64,000 bases of DNA from Aplectana chamaeleonis (taxonomy: Eukaryota; Nematoda; Chromadorea; Rhabditida; Cosmocercidae). Shown in pieces: positions 1 through 11,159 of the stretch. The DNA lies in NCBI GenBank assembly GCA_029168955.1, contig JAPDOI010000968.1:180936-244935 (forward strand). Direction: 5' to 3'. Positions within the stretch are counted from its first letter, which is position 1. The number at the start of each line of letters is the position of its first letter. The position numbers and the translations under genes are program-made. The notes beneath the pieces were generated by a model. That model ran no database searches. It saw only the letters and a program-made list of their open reading frames with translations, and was not told where the DNA came from.

Positions 1-432
1 CAAGTATCGGGTTTCCAAAATTGTTTGTGTATATATTTAAGCCCAAAACGCTGTAGTTCTAGCCTGCTGTCTTACCAGCACGCAAAGGAGAACCTTTTCC
101 TGGTTGGCATAGGATGACAAAACACAAAGAAAGTAATAGTTCCAATGCAATTGTGATGACCTTTTCGCTTTCTGAAGAACTCAGCTGGTCGACTGCAAGA
201 ATTACGGTGCTCTCCGCTACTTAAGACTTTTTCACAGTCCGGAGGTTCCAGGAATCTGGAAAGTGCCAAAATGGTTACCTAATATGGAGAGCTTGTAGGG
301 TACGACACTGATTTTAATGCGAAAATATCCCCATATTTTTCGGATACTTGGTCAAAGTTTTGTTCTAGCCTCTTTTGGCATCATCTTTACTACATCACTC
401 CGGTCAAAAAAGCTTTTCATTTTCCGCTTCAG
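1..432. other. left-edge sequence, no exon identified
   Basis: This stretch should contain intron, or possibly upstream exons, of the plus-strand STAC-like gene that follows. I could not find a splice-bounded reading frame with recognisable content. The short minus-strand open frame at 72-269 has no domain signature. Confidence 0.4.
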
Positions 433-3370
433 CCCTGGCCGGCGGCTACGTTGTGATTCACGAGTACGCTCCTGCTAATGGTGCTGCTCCATTGCTCCTT
501 GGTGAACGGGTGCATGTTGTGGACAACGGCGATCCAGATTGGCTGCATGGTTTCCGAGCCCACGATAGGTGTGTTTCACAATGAGTCCATATCAGTGATC
601 CATCTTCTCTGGAATTATTCTTCTCAAATGAAAACTGGTTTAAAGGACCGAACGGCTGATCTCATTCCCGGCCACGTGTGTCGCAATGGTGCAGCCAGGC
701 GAACAGGCAATGAAAATTCTCCAAAACGTGGCCGTACCGGAAATAAAGCTGCGACTCTATCGAGATCAGGTAGAGTTTATTTTTCGAAACTTTTTTCAGT
801 TCGTTTCGATTTACTGATCTTTTAGAATTAAGAAAAAAATTATGGTATTGTCAGTGTTCTGAAGTGCCTTCAATATTTACTTATTTGAGTAATATTTGAG
901 TACAGTCGGCGCGGATCGCACTAATGCGTACTTCACATTTTCGCAAACACGGTGCGCATATGTTATAACATATCTGCACCAAGTTTTGCTAGCGCACAAA
1001 AGGGAGCGCAGAGTGTCAATGTTATCCGTGCGGTCAATGTGACTGTAGTGTCTGCATGATCCGGACATACCCCAGTTCTACTTTAGGATGATTTTTGATT
1101 GAGAATTTGGGGCGATACATTGGCGTTTTGACTGCTAACTGCGCATCCTTTGTGACAAAGTCTCATCTTGAATTCTATCTGGAAAGGCGAAAAGTGATGA
1201 GTTAGAGTGACGCTCTGACCACTACTAGCCTGCAGTTGTAGTTAGTCTAGAATTGTATGAAATTCTTCTGAAAGCAGGATTCGGCGCGATTGTGGGCCCA
1301 TATGGGGGCATCTCAGATAATAACACCGGCCGAGCGAGCGGAGAAGTAGGGGCGCCGGCTGAGCGGGCAGGCTTATTTTGGGGGGCGGAGCGTCCAACCG
1401 GCTGAGCGGGCGGGCATGCGTTTTACCGGGTGACGGGCATGGCTTTACCGGGTCAGCGGGCGGACATAAATCCTTGGCGAAGCATGTCATCGGCTGATCG
1501 GGCGGACATAGCATTACCGGCTGAGGGGGCAGTGAATACCGGTCTCGCCCGGGTACAATGTTTAGTCAGCCGGTATTGCCTGCCCTTTCAGCCGGCGTTA
1601 CTGCCTGAGTACGGCGGTGGTGGGTCTGACGTCCGTACGAAGACCAAGTGGGCCATCCTGTGTGTGATTAAAAAGCGTCAGAAGCAGTTTCTCACATGAA
1701 ATTCAAATATACATTACGATTTAGCTAAAATGCTGCTTAAACTGAGATACGAGTGACGGAGTTCAATTAGGAAGTTTAGGGTGAAGTCTTAGTAAAGTTG
1801 CTTCCAAAATGATAATCAAGACATATGAATCTTCAGTGTAAAGTGTCCAAAGCAGTTTGACTACTAAATGCCAAACGATTTCTGCAAATGGTTCCTATGA
1901 GTCTCGAGAGTTGATATTTGAGTTGATCGTGGTCGATTTACTCTGTGTAAAAACCTTCACCGTATGATTTGGATGCTGAACTGTACGGGCGCAGACCTGG
2001 CTGCAGGTGTGGTCTCGCCGGAAGTCCTCATTTTTGCAAAGTGCGGGTCACGAGAATGGGTATTTGAGTCCAGCGTTTTCGATTCACCCTGTATACAAAC
2101 TTCACTGTCCCAGATGAACTCCGAAAATCGCTACAGTACACGGGCTCACACCTTCATTAGGAACGGTCCCGCCGGAAGTCGACAATTTTGAGAACTGGGA
2201 GCCTCGAGAGTAGGGCATTTGAGACTAGCGTGGTCGATTTACAACAGGATCCTACTTTCAACATCTATGATGGACGTTGAAGAACGCTACACTGCAGGCG
2301 AAAAAAAAAATCGTTCAAATCCCTTAAAAAGTAAGTTTTTTCTTCAAAAATGTATAAGTCAGGTAATAAATGAGTTACATGGGAACATTTTGGCTGTAAG
2401 AAACTAGACTTTATACTCTACCGTTTGAAACGTTACGCGCTCCGGGAGATTGCCTCTGAAGAAAATTCGCTAGGTGTGGGTTCTTCTCTGAAATGCACTG
2501 TGAGCCCACACCTACTGAGGAAACCTACATAGAAAACGCCCCCCCCCGTACTGAGAAGACGCGAAAATTGTCGCAGAACCCACAACAGGAAAGTTGTCTT
2601 CAAAGGCATTCTCCAGGGGTGCGGGAGGTCTTAAACGGTAAACTACAGAGCGTACTTTCTTAAAGCTAGGATTTTTCCGGGTCCCTGGCTAAAAACTTGA
2701 GGTGCTGCAGTTTTAAAACCCTACTTCAGGTTCGTGGACTTGAACGTTTTTTCATCTTCACCCGCCATCAGTTTAGCGGTCTTCCATATCACTCTGAGAC
2801 GGTGAAAGTTTGTGAGGGGTGAATTGATTACGCCGGACTCAAATATCCTACTCTCGTGACCCCTAGTTTTCAAAATTGTCGACTTCCGGTGGGTTCGAAC
2901 CCTCCAGTATCCGCATTTTTCAGCGTAGCACAGACGGTTACGACAAGAGTAATTTTACTGCAAAGAGATGTTAGAGGCAAACCTTCCGCATGAACTGCTT
3001 AAACACATTAGCTCAAGGTGGGGAGAGTTGAAACGGCCGAAAATTGGCCTATTAACTCTTCTAGAGGGGAGGTGTGAGCAAAATTGGCCTTGGACGGGGG
3101 GTCGGAGCAAAACTGGCAGGCCCATACCTTGTGCACTACCCTGTATGAAAGTCATTAGGACGGTTCAACAACTCAGTTGTTGATTTGTTCTCTTCACTCA
3201 GAACATGATTTTCCTCTTTCAATTACATTAGAGTGAATCCGATGCAGACAAATTCCTTGTTCTAGGTGGTGTTCGCCCAACCAGATTCCTTACACGACGG
3301 CAAAGTTACGGTTCGTACCGCTCACAACGCGTTCGCGCCGTGCCCTCTGACAAGCCTGGCACTGGTATAG
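433..3370 (+). CDS. stac-1: STAC-like two-SH3 protein, C-terminal three exons
   Basis: Three exons splice in phase: 433-568, 646-769 and 3266-3370. Introns are 77 bp (AG|GTGTGT to TTTAAAG) and about 2.5 kb (CAG|GTAGAG to TTGTTCTAG). Exons 1 and 2 encode an SH3 module: a YVVIHEY start, LLLGERVHVV, the DPDWLHGF tryptophan region, and an ISFPATCVAMVQPGEQ end. Exon 3 gives VVFAQPDSLHDGKVTVRTA and ends LTSLALV then TAG. The spacing of FPA-x-x-V-x-x-x-x-PGE followed by a second short SH3 resembles the end of STAC proteins, cytosolic adaptors that act on voltage-gated calcium channels at the muscle membrane. The C1 domain and start codon must lie left of the window. A GT overlaps the final Val codon, so exon 3 could instead splice onward after residue Leu at 3364. 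STAC assignment is by recall of family layout, so another SH3 adaptor is possible. The exons themselves are well supported by phase and splice sites. Confidence 0.7.
903..1049. repeat. palindromic element with TATAAC core (copy 1)
   Basis: An imperfect inverted repeat of about 147 bp centred on ATGTTATAACAT. The arms start CAGTCGGCGCGGAT and end in the approximate complement near 1049. Similar palindromes lie at 4891-5035 and 25832-25984, plus a split copy at 13013-13137/15628-15735. It lies in the last intron of the STAC-like gene. Confidence 0.6.
1325..1615. repeat. GC-rich imperfect tandem repeat
   Basis: Degenerate repetition of a unit around ACCGGCTGAGCGGGCGGGCA, seven or eight times, spaced 25-45 bases. 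It lies in the large intron of the STAC-like gene. No coding content was recognised. Confidence 0.5.
1960..2920. repeat. inverted-repeat-rich intronic segment
   Basis: Contains matching inverted blocks. The segment at about 2175-2215 (GTCGACAATTTTGAGAACT) recurs inverted at 2850-2885, and 2405-2460 (CTACCGTTTGAAAC and following) recurs inverted at 2590-2665. It looks like an old fold-back element. A GGTTCGAACCC box at 2892 is not accompanied by an A box. Confidence 0.4.
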
Positions 3371-4028
3371 TCTTTCTGACGGGATACACGGCACGGCTTC
3401 TTGGTTTGACGATGGGGCCAGTGCGGTTTCGACGATTTCTTATCCAAAACTTTCCTCATTGTAGTAGTCTTTTAGATCCGTGATTGTACCTTTTAACAAA
3501 CGAATCGCTTTCGAATTCTCCATGGTTTTCATAACCGGTGGACACGTGCGAGTTATTGCATTTGTATTTTTGCAGTTTTGCGTTCTGTGACGTGTCCGTA
3601 ATGTCTGGCACTTCCGGGAGACACATTTTATTTCTAACGATATTGAGTTACGAAGATTTAGACTTTTCTCGCTCTCAAATCAGAGATTGGACTGATACAA
3701 TCAACATATTCTCGCATATCAAGGATTTACGCAGTCATTTCACTCCTTCGCACCGTCATTATACATACCATTGTCGAATGAGCTTACGACTCGGTAGTAA
3801 ATTGTAGGAAGCGAACTCACCTTCCACGGGAGTGGCTTCATTATGAAATTGTATGATTCGTTACTTGTAATGATCGGGTTGTTAACATTTGGACCATGCT
3901 TTTCAAGTGGAAGTTTCGGTTTATTCAAACTGGAACACCTTTTCCACATAGTTTTCCTTTGATCTGTGTGTATAGTTAATTAACGACGTGTACTATTTAT
4001 GCTGCGACTAATTTCGCGCGACATTCCC
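3371..4028. other. 3' flank of STAC-like gene, no feature seen
   Basis: No open frame with splice support, no clear repeat and no unambiguous polyadenylation signal was found between the terminal exon and the first TTAA element. Confidence 0.4.
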
Positions 4029-4032
4029 TTAA

Positions 4033-4495
4033 AGGCAGTGTTCACGATAAAAGTCGTTTTTCTGTTTTTCCGCCTATCTTTAAAACGGTCCCATGCTGAT
4101 TTCAATGATGTCCCTGGAATCGCACAAGACCCCTGGAAACGGAGTTATGGCCCCTCAAATTCAGCTAGGAAGCCTTGTGGACGAGCTGTCCGAGGCTTGT
4201 AACTCCCGTTTTTTGCACCTATTGTGTGCGAGCTGACCTGAGTAAAGAGAAACGTTGAGAATGAAGGAAATAACGGGGATTTTGATTGGAAACCATGGCT
4301 CATATTACCAGGATTTCAGGGCAACTCTTGTAGGACGTGGGCGGAGTGGCCCAATGGGTTGACTGGCCCACGAGATTCTCACCCTCTTAACGGCCGGTTT
4401 TCGTCGCTTTTCCGTTCTTAATCTTCTTAGAGGGACCCAAAGCTTACGTTTTGTCGAAGAAAAAACGTGCAACTTTTTCTTCGTGAACACTGGCT
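4033..4495. mobile_element. TTAA-type MITE, AGGCAGTGTTCACG ends
   Basis: TTAA at 4029-4032 precedes AGGCAGTGTTCACGATAAAA; the far end (CGTGAACACTGGCT, CTAA) lies near 4495. The left half matches one arm of the copy at 18135-18619 in reverse orientation. The right half (4318-4495) matches, in reverse, the segments at 21985-22180 and about 10216-10400. It therefore links two subfamilies in one element. No coding potential. Confidence 0.65.
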
Positions 4496-4750
4496 CTAAT
4501 TCTCTGTACTTGCATCTAGCCATTGCTGTTTAACGTGGTGTTTTCAATGTGCGTGACTGCGAGTACATGCTATTTATTTTCTCCGAGTATCTTTAAGTTA
4601 ATGAATTTTTATCAATTGACACTGCGTGATCACATTATACACTGTTCTCCATAGACTATAGCAACTCACTCGAAGCTCTCATATCGATGCCCGTGTCATG
4701 TCTTTGCATCATAATTACAGCAACACTTTTAGTAGTCATTCACTAGTCAA

Positions 4751-5337
4751 AGGGTTCGCGATAAAAAGCAGTTTTTGAGCTCTCTTCATGAGAATGTAGG
4801 TGTGGTAATTACAACAGTAAAAATAAATGAAAATAAAAGAAAATTTGCAGGAAAAAGCGCACAAAAACAAGCCAGGAAGGCTAATTAACGTCGGGATGGA
4901 TCGTGAAGAGACTTTGCGTTCGCTGTTGGAGGTTGGCGCAAACTCGGTGATCTATGCTATAACATAGGTGCACCGAGTTTGCGCCAGCCTCAATAGTGAA
5001 CGCGAAGTCTCTTCACGATCCATGCCGATGTTACTAGTGTCGGCCAGCCCCTCAATTGACGAGATTTTGATGAAGGCTGCTTATCCGTCTTTTATTTCGC
5101 TTTCAAAGTAGCCAGTAGTCTTCAAACGTTCTCTGCATTCAGTTTAGAAAGAAAATAGGGGACGGCGAAACAGGCTTTTACAGATATCTCGATAACTGGG
5201 AGCGGTAGAACATCAAGCAATAACTTGTTCTTGAGCATTTTCTCTCCAATGTTTTTTATTTTCATTCTTGTGATGGCCAGATGTCGTACCATTCCATGGG
5301 GATAACACAACAACCGATTTTATCGAGAACCCTGCCT
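4751..5337. mobile_element. TTAA-type MITE, AGGGTTCGCG ends, with nested palindrome
   Basis: Same family as the 440-bp copies at 26353, 32407 and 34051: it starts AGGGTTCGCGATAAAA, carries the shared blocks for CTCTTCATGAGAATGTAG and TTTTATTTCGC, and ends GAGAACCCTGCCT. It is longer because a 145-bp palindrome (4891-5035) sits in the middle. The flanking TTAA has decayed to TCAA and TCAG. Confidence 0.6.
4891..5035. repeat. palindromic element with CTATAACATAG core (copy 2), nested
   Basis: Near-perfect inverted repeat: GGATCGTGAAGAGACTTTGC on the left is matched on the right by GAAGTCTCTTCACGATCC. The inner arms are TTGGCGCAAACTCGGTG and CACCGAGTTTGCGCCA. It interrupts the MITE at 4751-5337. 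Confidence 0.7.
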
Positions 5338-5479
5338 TCAGCTTTCATTAGGAGGAAAAGACTTAGAGCAAATGCTCAATAGTCTAACGTTCCTCCTCGC
5401 TTGGAATTGATTTTGAGAATTCGTTTTGAAAATGAGTTCACAAGTTGCCTATGCACTTCCAAATCCAAGTTGCCCCGAG

Positions 5480-6190
5480 CATCAATTACAGCTCTCTAGA
5501 TGTGTTCCGCTGAGTCATACATCCTACCTCAACCATAGATACGGCGAGCTAGGTATCTCCAGACGTTTTTCATTGGGTCAATGTTGGGTGAGCGCGCTGG
5601 CGAATCCACAACAAAGACATCACGCTGCACAAAACAAGCCCTAGCGGAGCGGATGGCCGCACTGACCTGCTGTTAGGTAAGGTCATTTTGCTGGAACCGT
5701 GAAAGAAACGGCAACAGGCGGGCTCGAGACACTCTGTAAATCTGTCTAGTTCATTTTGGGGAAGGCAAATGCTACTGGGAGCACACCGTCGGCATGAAAG
5801 CCACCACATACGATGAGACTGAATCCACCGAAATTCCACTTAACAAAATACTGCGGATTCTAGCGGAGATCTCGCCAGTAGTGTGCGTACTCGTCTGGTT
5901 CATCCAACTTGAAATATTTCTTGTCGGCTAAGATCGCCTGAATACAATGTTTGTTTGGACAAATTCTGTGGTCAAATTTGCTCACCTCAGACCGGTCAGT
6001 CGCCATGTTCCTCTCGGCGAACAGCTGTACAGCCTTATGCAGTTTTGCGAGGCGCGGCCTTAATCGCCCACCAGATTGCTTCCGATTTGGGCGCGGTTGA
6101 TCGCTCTCCATACGCTCATTCTGGACACTGAAGTCGAATGTTCAGCTCGGACCTTATTTACCAACATGATCGAGTTGGATCCGAGCCATC
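5480..6190 (-). pseudogene. decayed Tc1-like DDE transposase
   Basis: The minus strand reads, in several broken frames, an HTH remnant (SVWRAINRAQIGSNL, about 6120-6065), then ILADKKYFKLDEPDEYAHYW (first catalytic Asp region of Tc1 transposases), then GGFSLIVCGGFHADGVLP (the MVWGGFS block), then DSPARSPNIDPMKNVW (the third catalytic region). In the last motif the family Asn-Pro-Ile-Glu is Asp-Pro-Met-Lys, so the third acidic residue is lost. There are in-frame stops, for example one after FPKMN. It is a non-functional relic; terminal repeats were not located. Confidence 0.75.
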
Positions 6191-6292
6191 CTATTCTACG
6201 CTCCTCGTAAGCAGACAGCATCCTGGGCCAGCCAGAGCATTATTTCGATTCATATAGCTTAGAATCCCGGAGAAATCGGTAGACTGCTTTAA

Positions 6293-6751
6293 AGGCATCG
6301 TACGCGCAGAAAACCGTATATTATTTTTTCATGTTTTTGTGTAGCTTGGCCTCTCTAGTGAACGAAAATGTCGAAGGGGCCCATGAAAAACCTTCATTTG
6401 TAAAGAAAAGTCAAGAGGAACACATTGCAAATATGGATTTGAATTTCGCGCCAAAATGGTTTTTGACGTTTTTCTGCCTTTGGAGGCCTCGTCACTGTCA
6501 TTTTCGAAGTATTTCGGTATGTGGAGTTTGTGCCGTAAATGTTTTTCATGTTGTTTGACGGTCGCATAAACATTCTTTGAAAAAGTGCTAGATGACTGGT
6601 GAGAACTGGTGGCGGATCCTCATCTTTAACCCTTTCCAACCTCATAACCCTACGTTTTTGAGGCACCATAGCTTCCCAGTGTGGTCTACCGGGCTCATTC
6701 ATGAAATTGAGCCTGAAAAATAAAAATTGGTTTTCAGCGCGAACGATGCCT
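6293..6751. mobile_element. TTAA-type MITE, AGGCATCGTACGCG ends (copy 1)
   Basis: TTAA at 6289-6292 and 6752-6755 flank a 459-bp element with inverted ends AGGCATCGTACGCGCAGAAA and TTTTCAGCGCGAACGATGCCT. Related copies are at 30171-30723 and 56216-56748. Confidence 0.8.
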
Positions 6752-6759
6752 TTAAGTTG

Positions 6760-7450
6760 GCGATGAAGTTGCTCCGATATCCCCATGGGACTTCAAGAAG
6801 GACGAGAATTCGAGACAAGAATCTGAGCCTTTCCTATCTCAAAGAGAAAGGATCTGCGTGGCAAGACTTAAAAAAAACCGTACCTTCATTGAAACGGGAA
6901 GTGTATCGAGAAATCAGCAAGGGAGCACTTTCAATAGAATGTGTTGCTATAATTGTGATACAGAGACTTTAAAGGTTATGTCTGAACTACATATTATTTC
7001 TTGATAGTTTTTTTGTGTAATTTCGTGGTCAAAGGTTTTTGGGTGCGCGGAAATGAATGGTGATGACAGTGTCAATGGATGAAAGTTTGGTGGACAGAGA
7101 TATCAGGGCTTGGAGTGTGTTATTGTAGTTGTGATACGCATTTTATAAAAGCAATTCATTGGAGTTCAAGTATTCCACTGCTGCGAAAGCATTGTTGCGT
7201 AGGCTGTATAACCATCGTTTCCGGAAGTAGCCATCTAAAAATAGTCTTTTTTTCCCAATTCGTAGAATGAAAGATTTAGAGGTGACAAATACGATTATAT
7301 GTCCAATTATTCGATTCACGACCACACCTACTCTGGGGTAACGGCAAGTTTGGACTGTGTGCAGTAGCCTTGCTGATCGAATGCGCAGAATGAGGCGTCT
7401 AGTGGCCATTCAACTGGTACTTGCGACAAGCGCGGAGGAAGGCCTCCTCT
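6760..7450. other. no feature recognised
   Basis: Unique-looking sequence without a splice-supported open frame or a recognisable repeat. Confidence 0.4.
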
Positions 7451-7457
7451 GAGAGAA

Positions 7458-7561
7458 CTGCCCGCAATCGTACCGCAATAGTACCGCAATCGTGCCTCTG
7501 CGGCGCCGGCCGGCACCGCAGAGGCACTATTGCGGTACGATTGCGGTACGATTGCGGGCAG
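7458..7561. repeat. GC-rich palindrome of CCGCAATCGTAC motifs
   Basis: Near-perfect 104-bp inverted repeat. CTGCCCGCAATCGTACCGCA on the left is mirrored on the right; the centre is at CGCCGGCCGGC near 7509. Built from repeated TTGCGGTAC(G/T)A units that recur to 7605 and at 11160-11320. Confidence 0.75.
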
Positions 7562-7605
7562 CCACGACCTTGCCGCAATAGCCCCGCAATCGTACCACAA
7601 TAGCG

Positions 7606-8199
7606 CCTTCGTCTCGGCTTTGGCGCTCCTGCTAAGCCTATAATTTTGTTTCCAAGCCATTTCTGCAATCACCAAGTCATTATTGACCGCGTCTTCTTGA
7701 TTCATACACAATCTCTACTGAATAAAATATCTTCCCGTGGCCCATAGATTTAATTCCCTTTCAGTAGCATTATCCACACATTGGACGCCAAAGAATCGGC
7801 TGCCTAAACCACGAATACGTGCTATGTAGTTACGTTGGCACTATAGTTCACGAAAAAGCACAGCTACATGGTATTACATGCGGCTATTTGCCCCTACAAA
7901 TCTCTTCTCCGCCGTACTTGTTGCTATTTTGAAAGTCTATTTACTTTTGGTATGGAACGATTACACTCAATTTTTTTGTCACAGCAGAATTAATAAAATT
8001 TTTATTACTTCCACAGGGTAATTCAGGTCTATCTGAATGAGACTGCTCGCCCACGCGGCCGGTGGGCGTGTTGACCGGCCGCCGCGAAGGTTTTTTAGAT
8101 TCGTGAATAGATTACCACGAATATCGGACAAATTGGGAACAATATTCCAGTTAACTGTATCTCAGTCGTCGGTCAGCTCGTCTGAAAAATGCCTTCGTG
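7606..8199. other. no feature recognised
   Basis: AT-rich sequence without a supported gene or repeat. Confidence 0.4.
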
Positions 8200-8343
8200 A
8201 GGCCTAGTGCATACTTATCGCCACGAGCGACGCGACCTAATGCTTGTCATCTATATCGACCGAAAGTCGATATTGCTTGTCATCTATATTGACCGAAAGT
8301 ATGCACAGTCGCGATCGCGCAACACGGGAAGTATGCACTAGGT
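8200..8343. mobile_element. short palindromic MITE, AGGCCTAGTGCATACTT ends (copy 1)
   Basis: GGCCTAGTGCATACTT at 8201 and AAGTATGCACTAGG at 8330-8342 are inverted. The interior carries duplicated TCATCTATAT(C/T)GACCGAAAGT. A second copy is at 23156-23284. Confidence 0.65.
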
Positions 8344-8506
8344 TTGATGTGTGCTCGTTGCGCAGACTGACCGCGTGGGTGGAGAGTCTCATTCGGACAG
8401 GCTTAGGTAATCAGTGGGTGTCGTCTGAAAGTGAGGAAATCTTTGGTAAGAGAGCAGAGAGTGAATAGATTTGGTATCATCCAAGTGGGGTGAATATTCA
8501 ACTTAA

Positions 8507-9055
8507 AGGCAGCGGTCGCGATCAAATATGCTTGTCGTTTTTTTCTCTCCAAATCCTTCTCTGGGTCTCTAGTAGTAGGACCTATAAGAAAAAATCGCGA
8601 AAAAACCACGGTTTTGGGCCAAATTTGAAGCCTGAACTTTCTTGTCTTTTGACGGTGGACGAGCTCACTCCATATCATCGGCATCGATGACCTCTTATAT
8701 CAAGAACACCAGCTGGCTTGAAATTGAATTTCAATCAATGAACCTTCGGATTTATGTACACATCTAGTCAAGAACATTTACTGGAGTGTTTTCTTTCATT
8801 GCTCAACTGGTTTTATTTGGTAAATTTGCATCTATTTCTTCCTCCGAACGTCGCTGATTTTTGACTGCCCGGCATGAGTCTGCGATCTTTTTTGGCGACG
8901 CTGTGCACGTGTGCACGAACTGGCTTCTTTGGGCCTTAGAAACTCTAATTCTAGCCCGTTTTTCACCGCTCTACCTTCCTAGTTTTTCAGCTGTTTTCGA
9001 TCTTAGCTGATTTTTGTTGTTTATTCGATGACGTTTTTCATCGTGACCACTGCCT
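8507..9055. mobile_element. TTAA-type MITE, AGGCAGCGGTCGCGATC ends
   Basis: TTAA at 8503-8506 and 9056-9059. Ends are AGGCAGCGGTCGCGATCAAA and CATCGTGACCACTGCCT; length 549 bp. Interior not coding. The ends place it in the same broad family as the other AGGCA elements. Confidence 0.75.
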
Positions 9056-9191
9056 TTAATGAATGGAACTTAGGGGGGCAGCAACCAAAGAAGAGTAAAC
9101 CTTTCACTTGCAACACCTAATTAATATACCGGATTTTCTATTTTAAAGATACATGCACTTCTAATCCTCAGGCCTCTATTTTAGATGTACA

Positions 9192-9620
9192 ATACCGCTG
9201 CTATCCAAGGGAAAAAATGGGCGAAATTTGCAAAGTGGGCAACTAAACCGTCTTTCGACTACAACTCACCTCAAAGTGCTCCGTTTTCAATATCGAAGAC
9301 GCTGAAATGTACAGCATGTCGTGATCTAGCCGATAGTGTGATAATATTTTGCGAAATTTGAGAGCAACATTATTCTTCAAGGCGGAATACATTTTCATTT
9401 TGACCATGCTAGAGATTGCGTGCGGTTGTTTTTAATCGATTGGGCTCATTATCTTTTGATAACCTTATCAAATTCATAACTAACTTCATATTAAAAAAGC
9501 GTTTTCATTGAACATTTTGGTCCTTTCGAAATTAAAAACGGAGCACTTTGAGGAGTGTTGGGGTCGAAAGACACTTTAGTTGCCCACTTTGCCCATTTTT
9601 CCCTTGGATAGCGGCGGTAT
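9192..9620. mobile_element. MITE with long inverted ends (ATACCGCTGCTATCC)
   Basis: Left arm ATACCGCTGCTATCCAAGGG through AAAGTGGGCAACTAAACCGT and TCAAAGTGCTCCGTTTT is mirrored on the right (AAAACGGAGCACTTTGAGGA ... CCCTTGGATAGCGGCGGTAT). Arms are over 100 bp with an AT-rich centre. Flanks carry degenerate CTTCTAATTAGAGGTGTAC-type repeats on both sides. Confidence 0.7.
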
Positions 9621-9629
9621 CGTACTTCA

Positions 9630-10213
9630 ATTAGAGGTGTACTTCAAATAGAGGGTGTACTTCTAATTCTCAGAGACCCGTCTTTTTGGTGTACCTCTAT
9701 GACAGGTGTACTTCTAATAGGAGATGTATTTCTAGCATTTCGACAAACAGACCCCAGATTCGTTTTCAGCACCCTAGAATACCCTTACATACAAGTTTTG
9801 AGCAAATCCGATTTCTTTTTCAAAACATCCCAAATAACTCCTGATGATACCCTCACCTTATCGTGAAATTTTAGCAAAGCTCATAGCTCAGCGGGGTCAG
9901 CGTATCTGCGCGTGGGGAAAGCCACCCTCACTGCCAGCTCCACGATGTCATTTAAACGGGGAATCGCTAAAATTTTACTGAAGTCTTAGATATGCTTGTA
10001 ATTCGAAGTTTTCTGAATTTTTTGCGACTTTTTCTAGCGTCTGTCTTATACGACGTACTCAATGAATGAATGAACTTTTTGGAACCAGCAGCTTGGGGCG
10101 TGGTACTGCAAAGTTTTACTATAGACAGGAGATACTGACATACGTTTCGTTTCCGCAGATCCGACCTGCGCTTTGTAAACTTTGCTTGTGAGATGGTCAT
10201 TCGTTTTTCAAAA
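9630..10213. other. no gene; isolated tRNA-like A box
   Basis: TAGCTCAGCGGGGTCAGCG at about 9886 resembles the 5' half of a tRNA, but no T-arm (GGTTCGA) follows. Treated as a relic or chance. Nothing else recognised. Confidence 0.35.
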
Positions 10214-10215
10214 TC

Positions 10216-10545
10216 CGATTTAAAGACAGTGCTCATGATGAGAAACTTGCCCGTTTTTTCGCAGGAAAGTAAACTTTGGGTCCTTCTGAAAATAGTGGGG
10301 ATGGAAGTAACTCGAAAAACGGTCAGGAATTGTGTGAAAATCTCGTGAACCAGTCGACCCATTGGATCACCCCGCCCAAGCCATATGGCAGTTGTCCATA
10401 GTTTCTAGTGCCATACTCTTTATTCCTGGAAATTGTAAGATCTAAACATGAGCATTCAACTTTCTTAATTTTTCAAGAGTTTCTGGTATACGAAACAGAA
10501 AGCAAAGTCACTTACCTAAAAATTTTAAAGCTCAAAACAATTTGC
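10216..10545. mobile_element. TTAA-family element fragment (subfamily B)
   Basis: TTTAAAGACAGTGCTCATGATGAGAAACTTG and following sequence through 10545 parallels 21985-22320, including CTTTGGGTCC, CTCGTGAACCAG and a CACTTACCTAA block. The opposite terminus was not found. Confidence 0.55.
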
Positions 10546-10656
10546 GACGTTTGGTTTGAAGTTTTGTCTGCAGTGCGCAGAACACACCAACAGGCGTAAA
10601 TAAATAATAAATGGTTTTTTTTAAAGAACTTTTTTATTCGGCTTTCAAAAGTTCTA

Positions 10657-11026
10657 TAGAGACGTTTCCCAATAATCCTCTACATCGAGAACTTGCCCAC
10701 TGATAAACATAGAAAACTAGAATACGGCTTTCTATCGTGGACACAGCCTCTAAAAAGTTTTGAAAAAATTTGCTTATCCCTGAAAGCACACGCGAGAGAA
10801 CTATGGGACCTCGGCTTGGTACAGAATGTGCATATTATAGAATTCAAGTTCATGAATTCAGGTAAGTGTGGTCGAATGTGCTCAAAAAATTCAAAAACTC
10901 AGAACTCAAAAAGCTTCTTAAGTTCAAGAAATGATTCTAAACTTTCACGCAAAAAAATGATTCAAAACTTCGTCAACATCAACGCTTATAGGACTGAAGA
11001 GGATGAATGTGCCAGTGTTTCCCTAA
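10657..11026 (+). CDS. possible two-exon 3' end of an unrecognised gene
   Basis: An open frame from about 10660 to 10861 (IILYIENLPTDKHRKLEYG ... LVQNVHIIEFKFMNSG) ends at a strong donor (CAG|GTAAGT at 10861/10862). Splicing to the TTATAG acceptor at 10991 continues in phase for LKRMNVPVFP and a stop at 11026. No domain was recognised. Without splicing the frame runs on to 11193 with an acidic tail, which may be chance. The adjacent sequence is repeat-derived, so this may be a gene relic or noise. Confidence 0.22.
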
Positions 11027-11159
11027 GAGAGGAAATGAATTTTGAGAAAAGCAAGAGACACGCTTTCGTTCCAACAGAACTGAAAGACGAAGACGAGTGG
11101 ATGAGAAACGTGGCAAGCCGGGTTGAGTGGATCGATAAATGGCATGGCTGGCTTCAGCG

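Noticed and set aside
2880..2915. GGTTCGAACCC B-box-like motif
   Set aside because: No A box at the expected distance; part of an inverted repeat.
7328..7711. 127-codon minus frame and its shadows
   Set aside because: Generated by the CCGCAATCGTAC palindrome.
9880..9950. tRNA-like A box
   Set aside because: No T-arm or B box follows and the acceptor stem cannot be closed.
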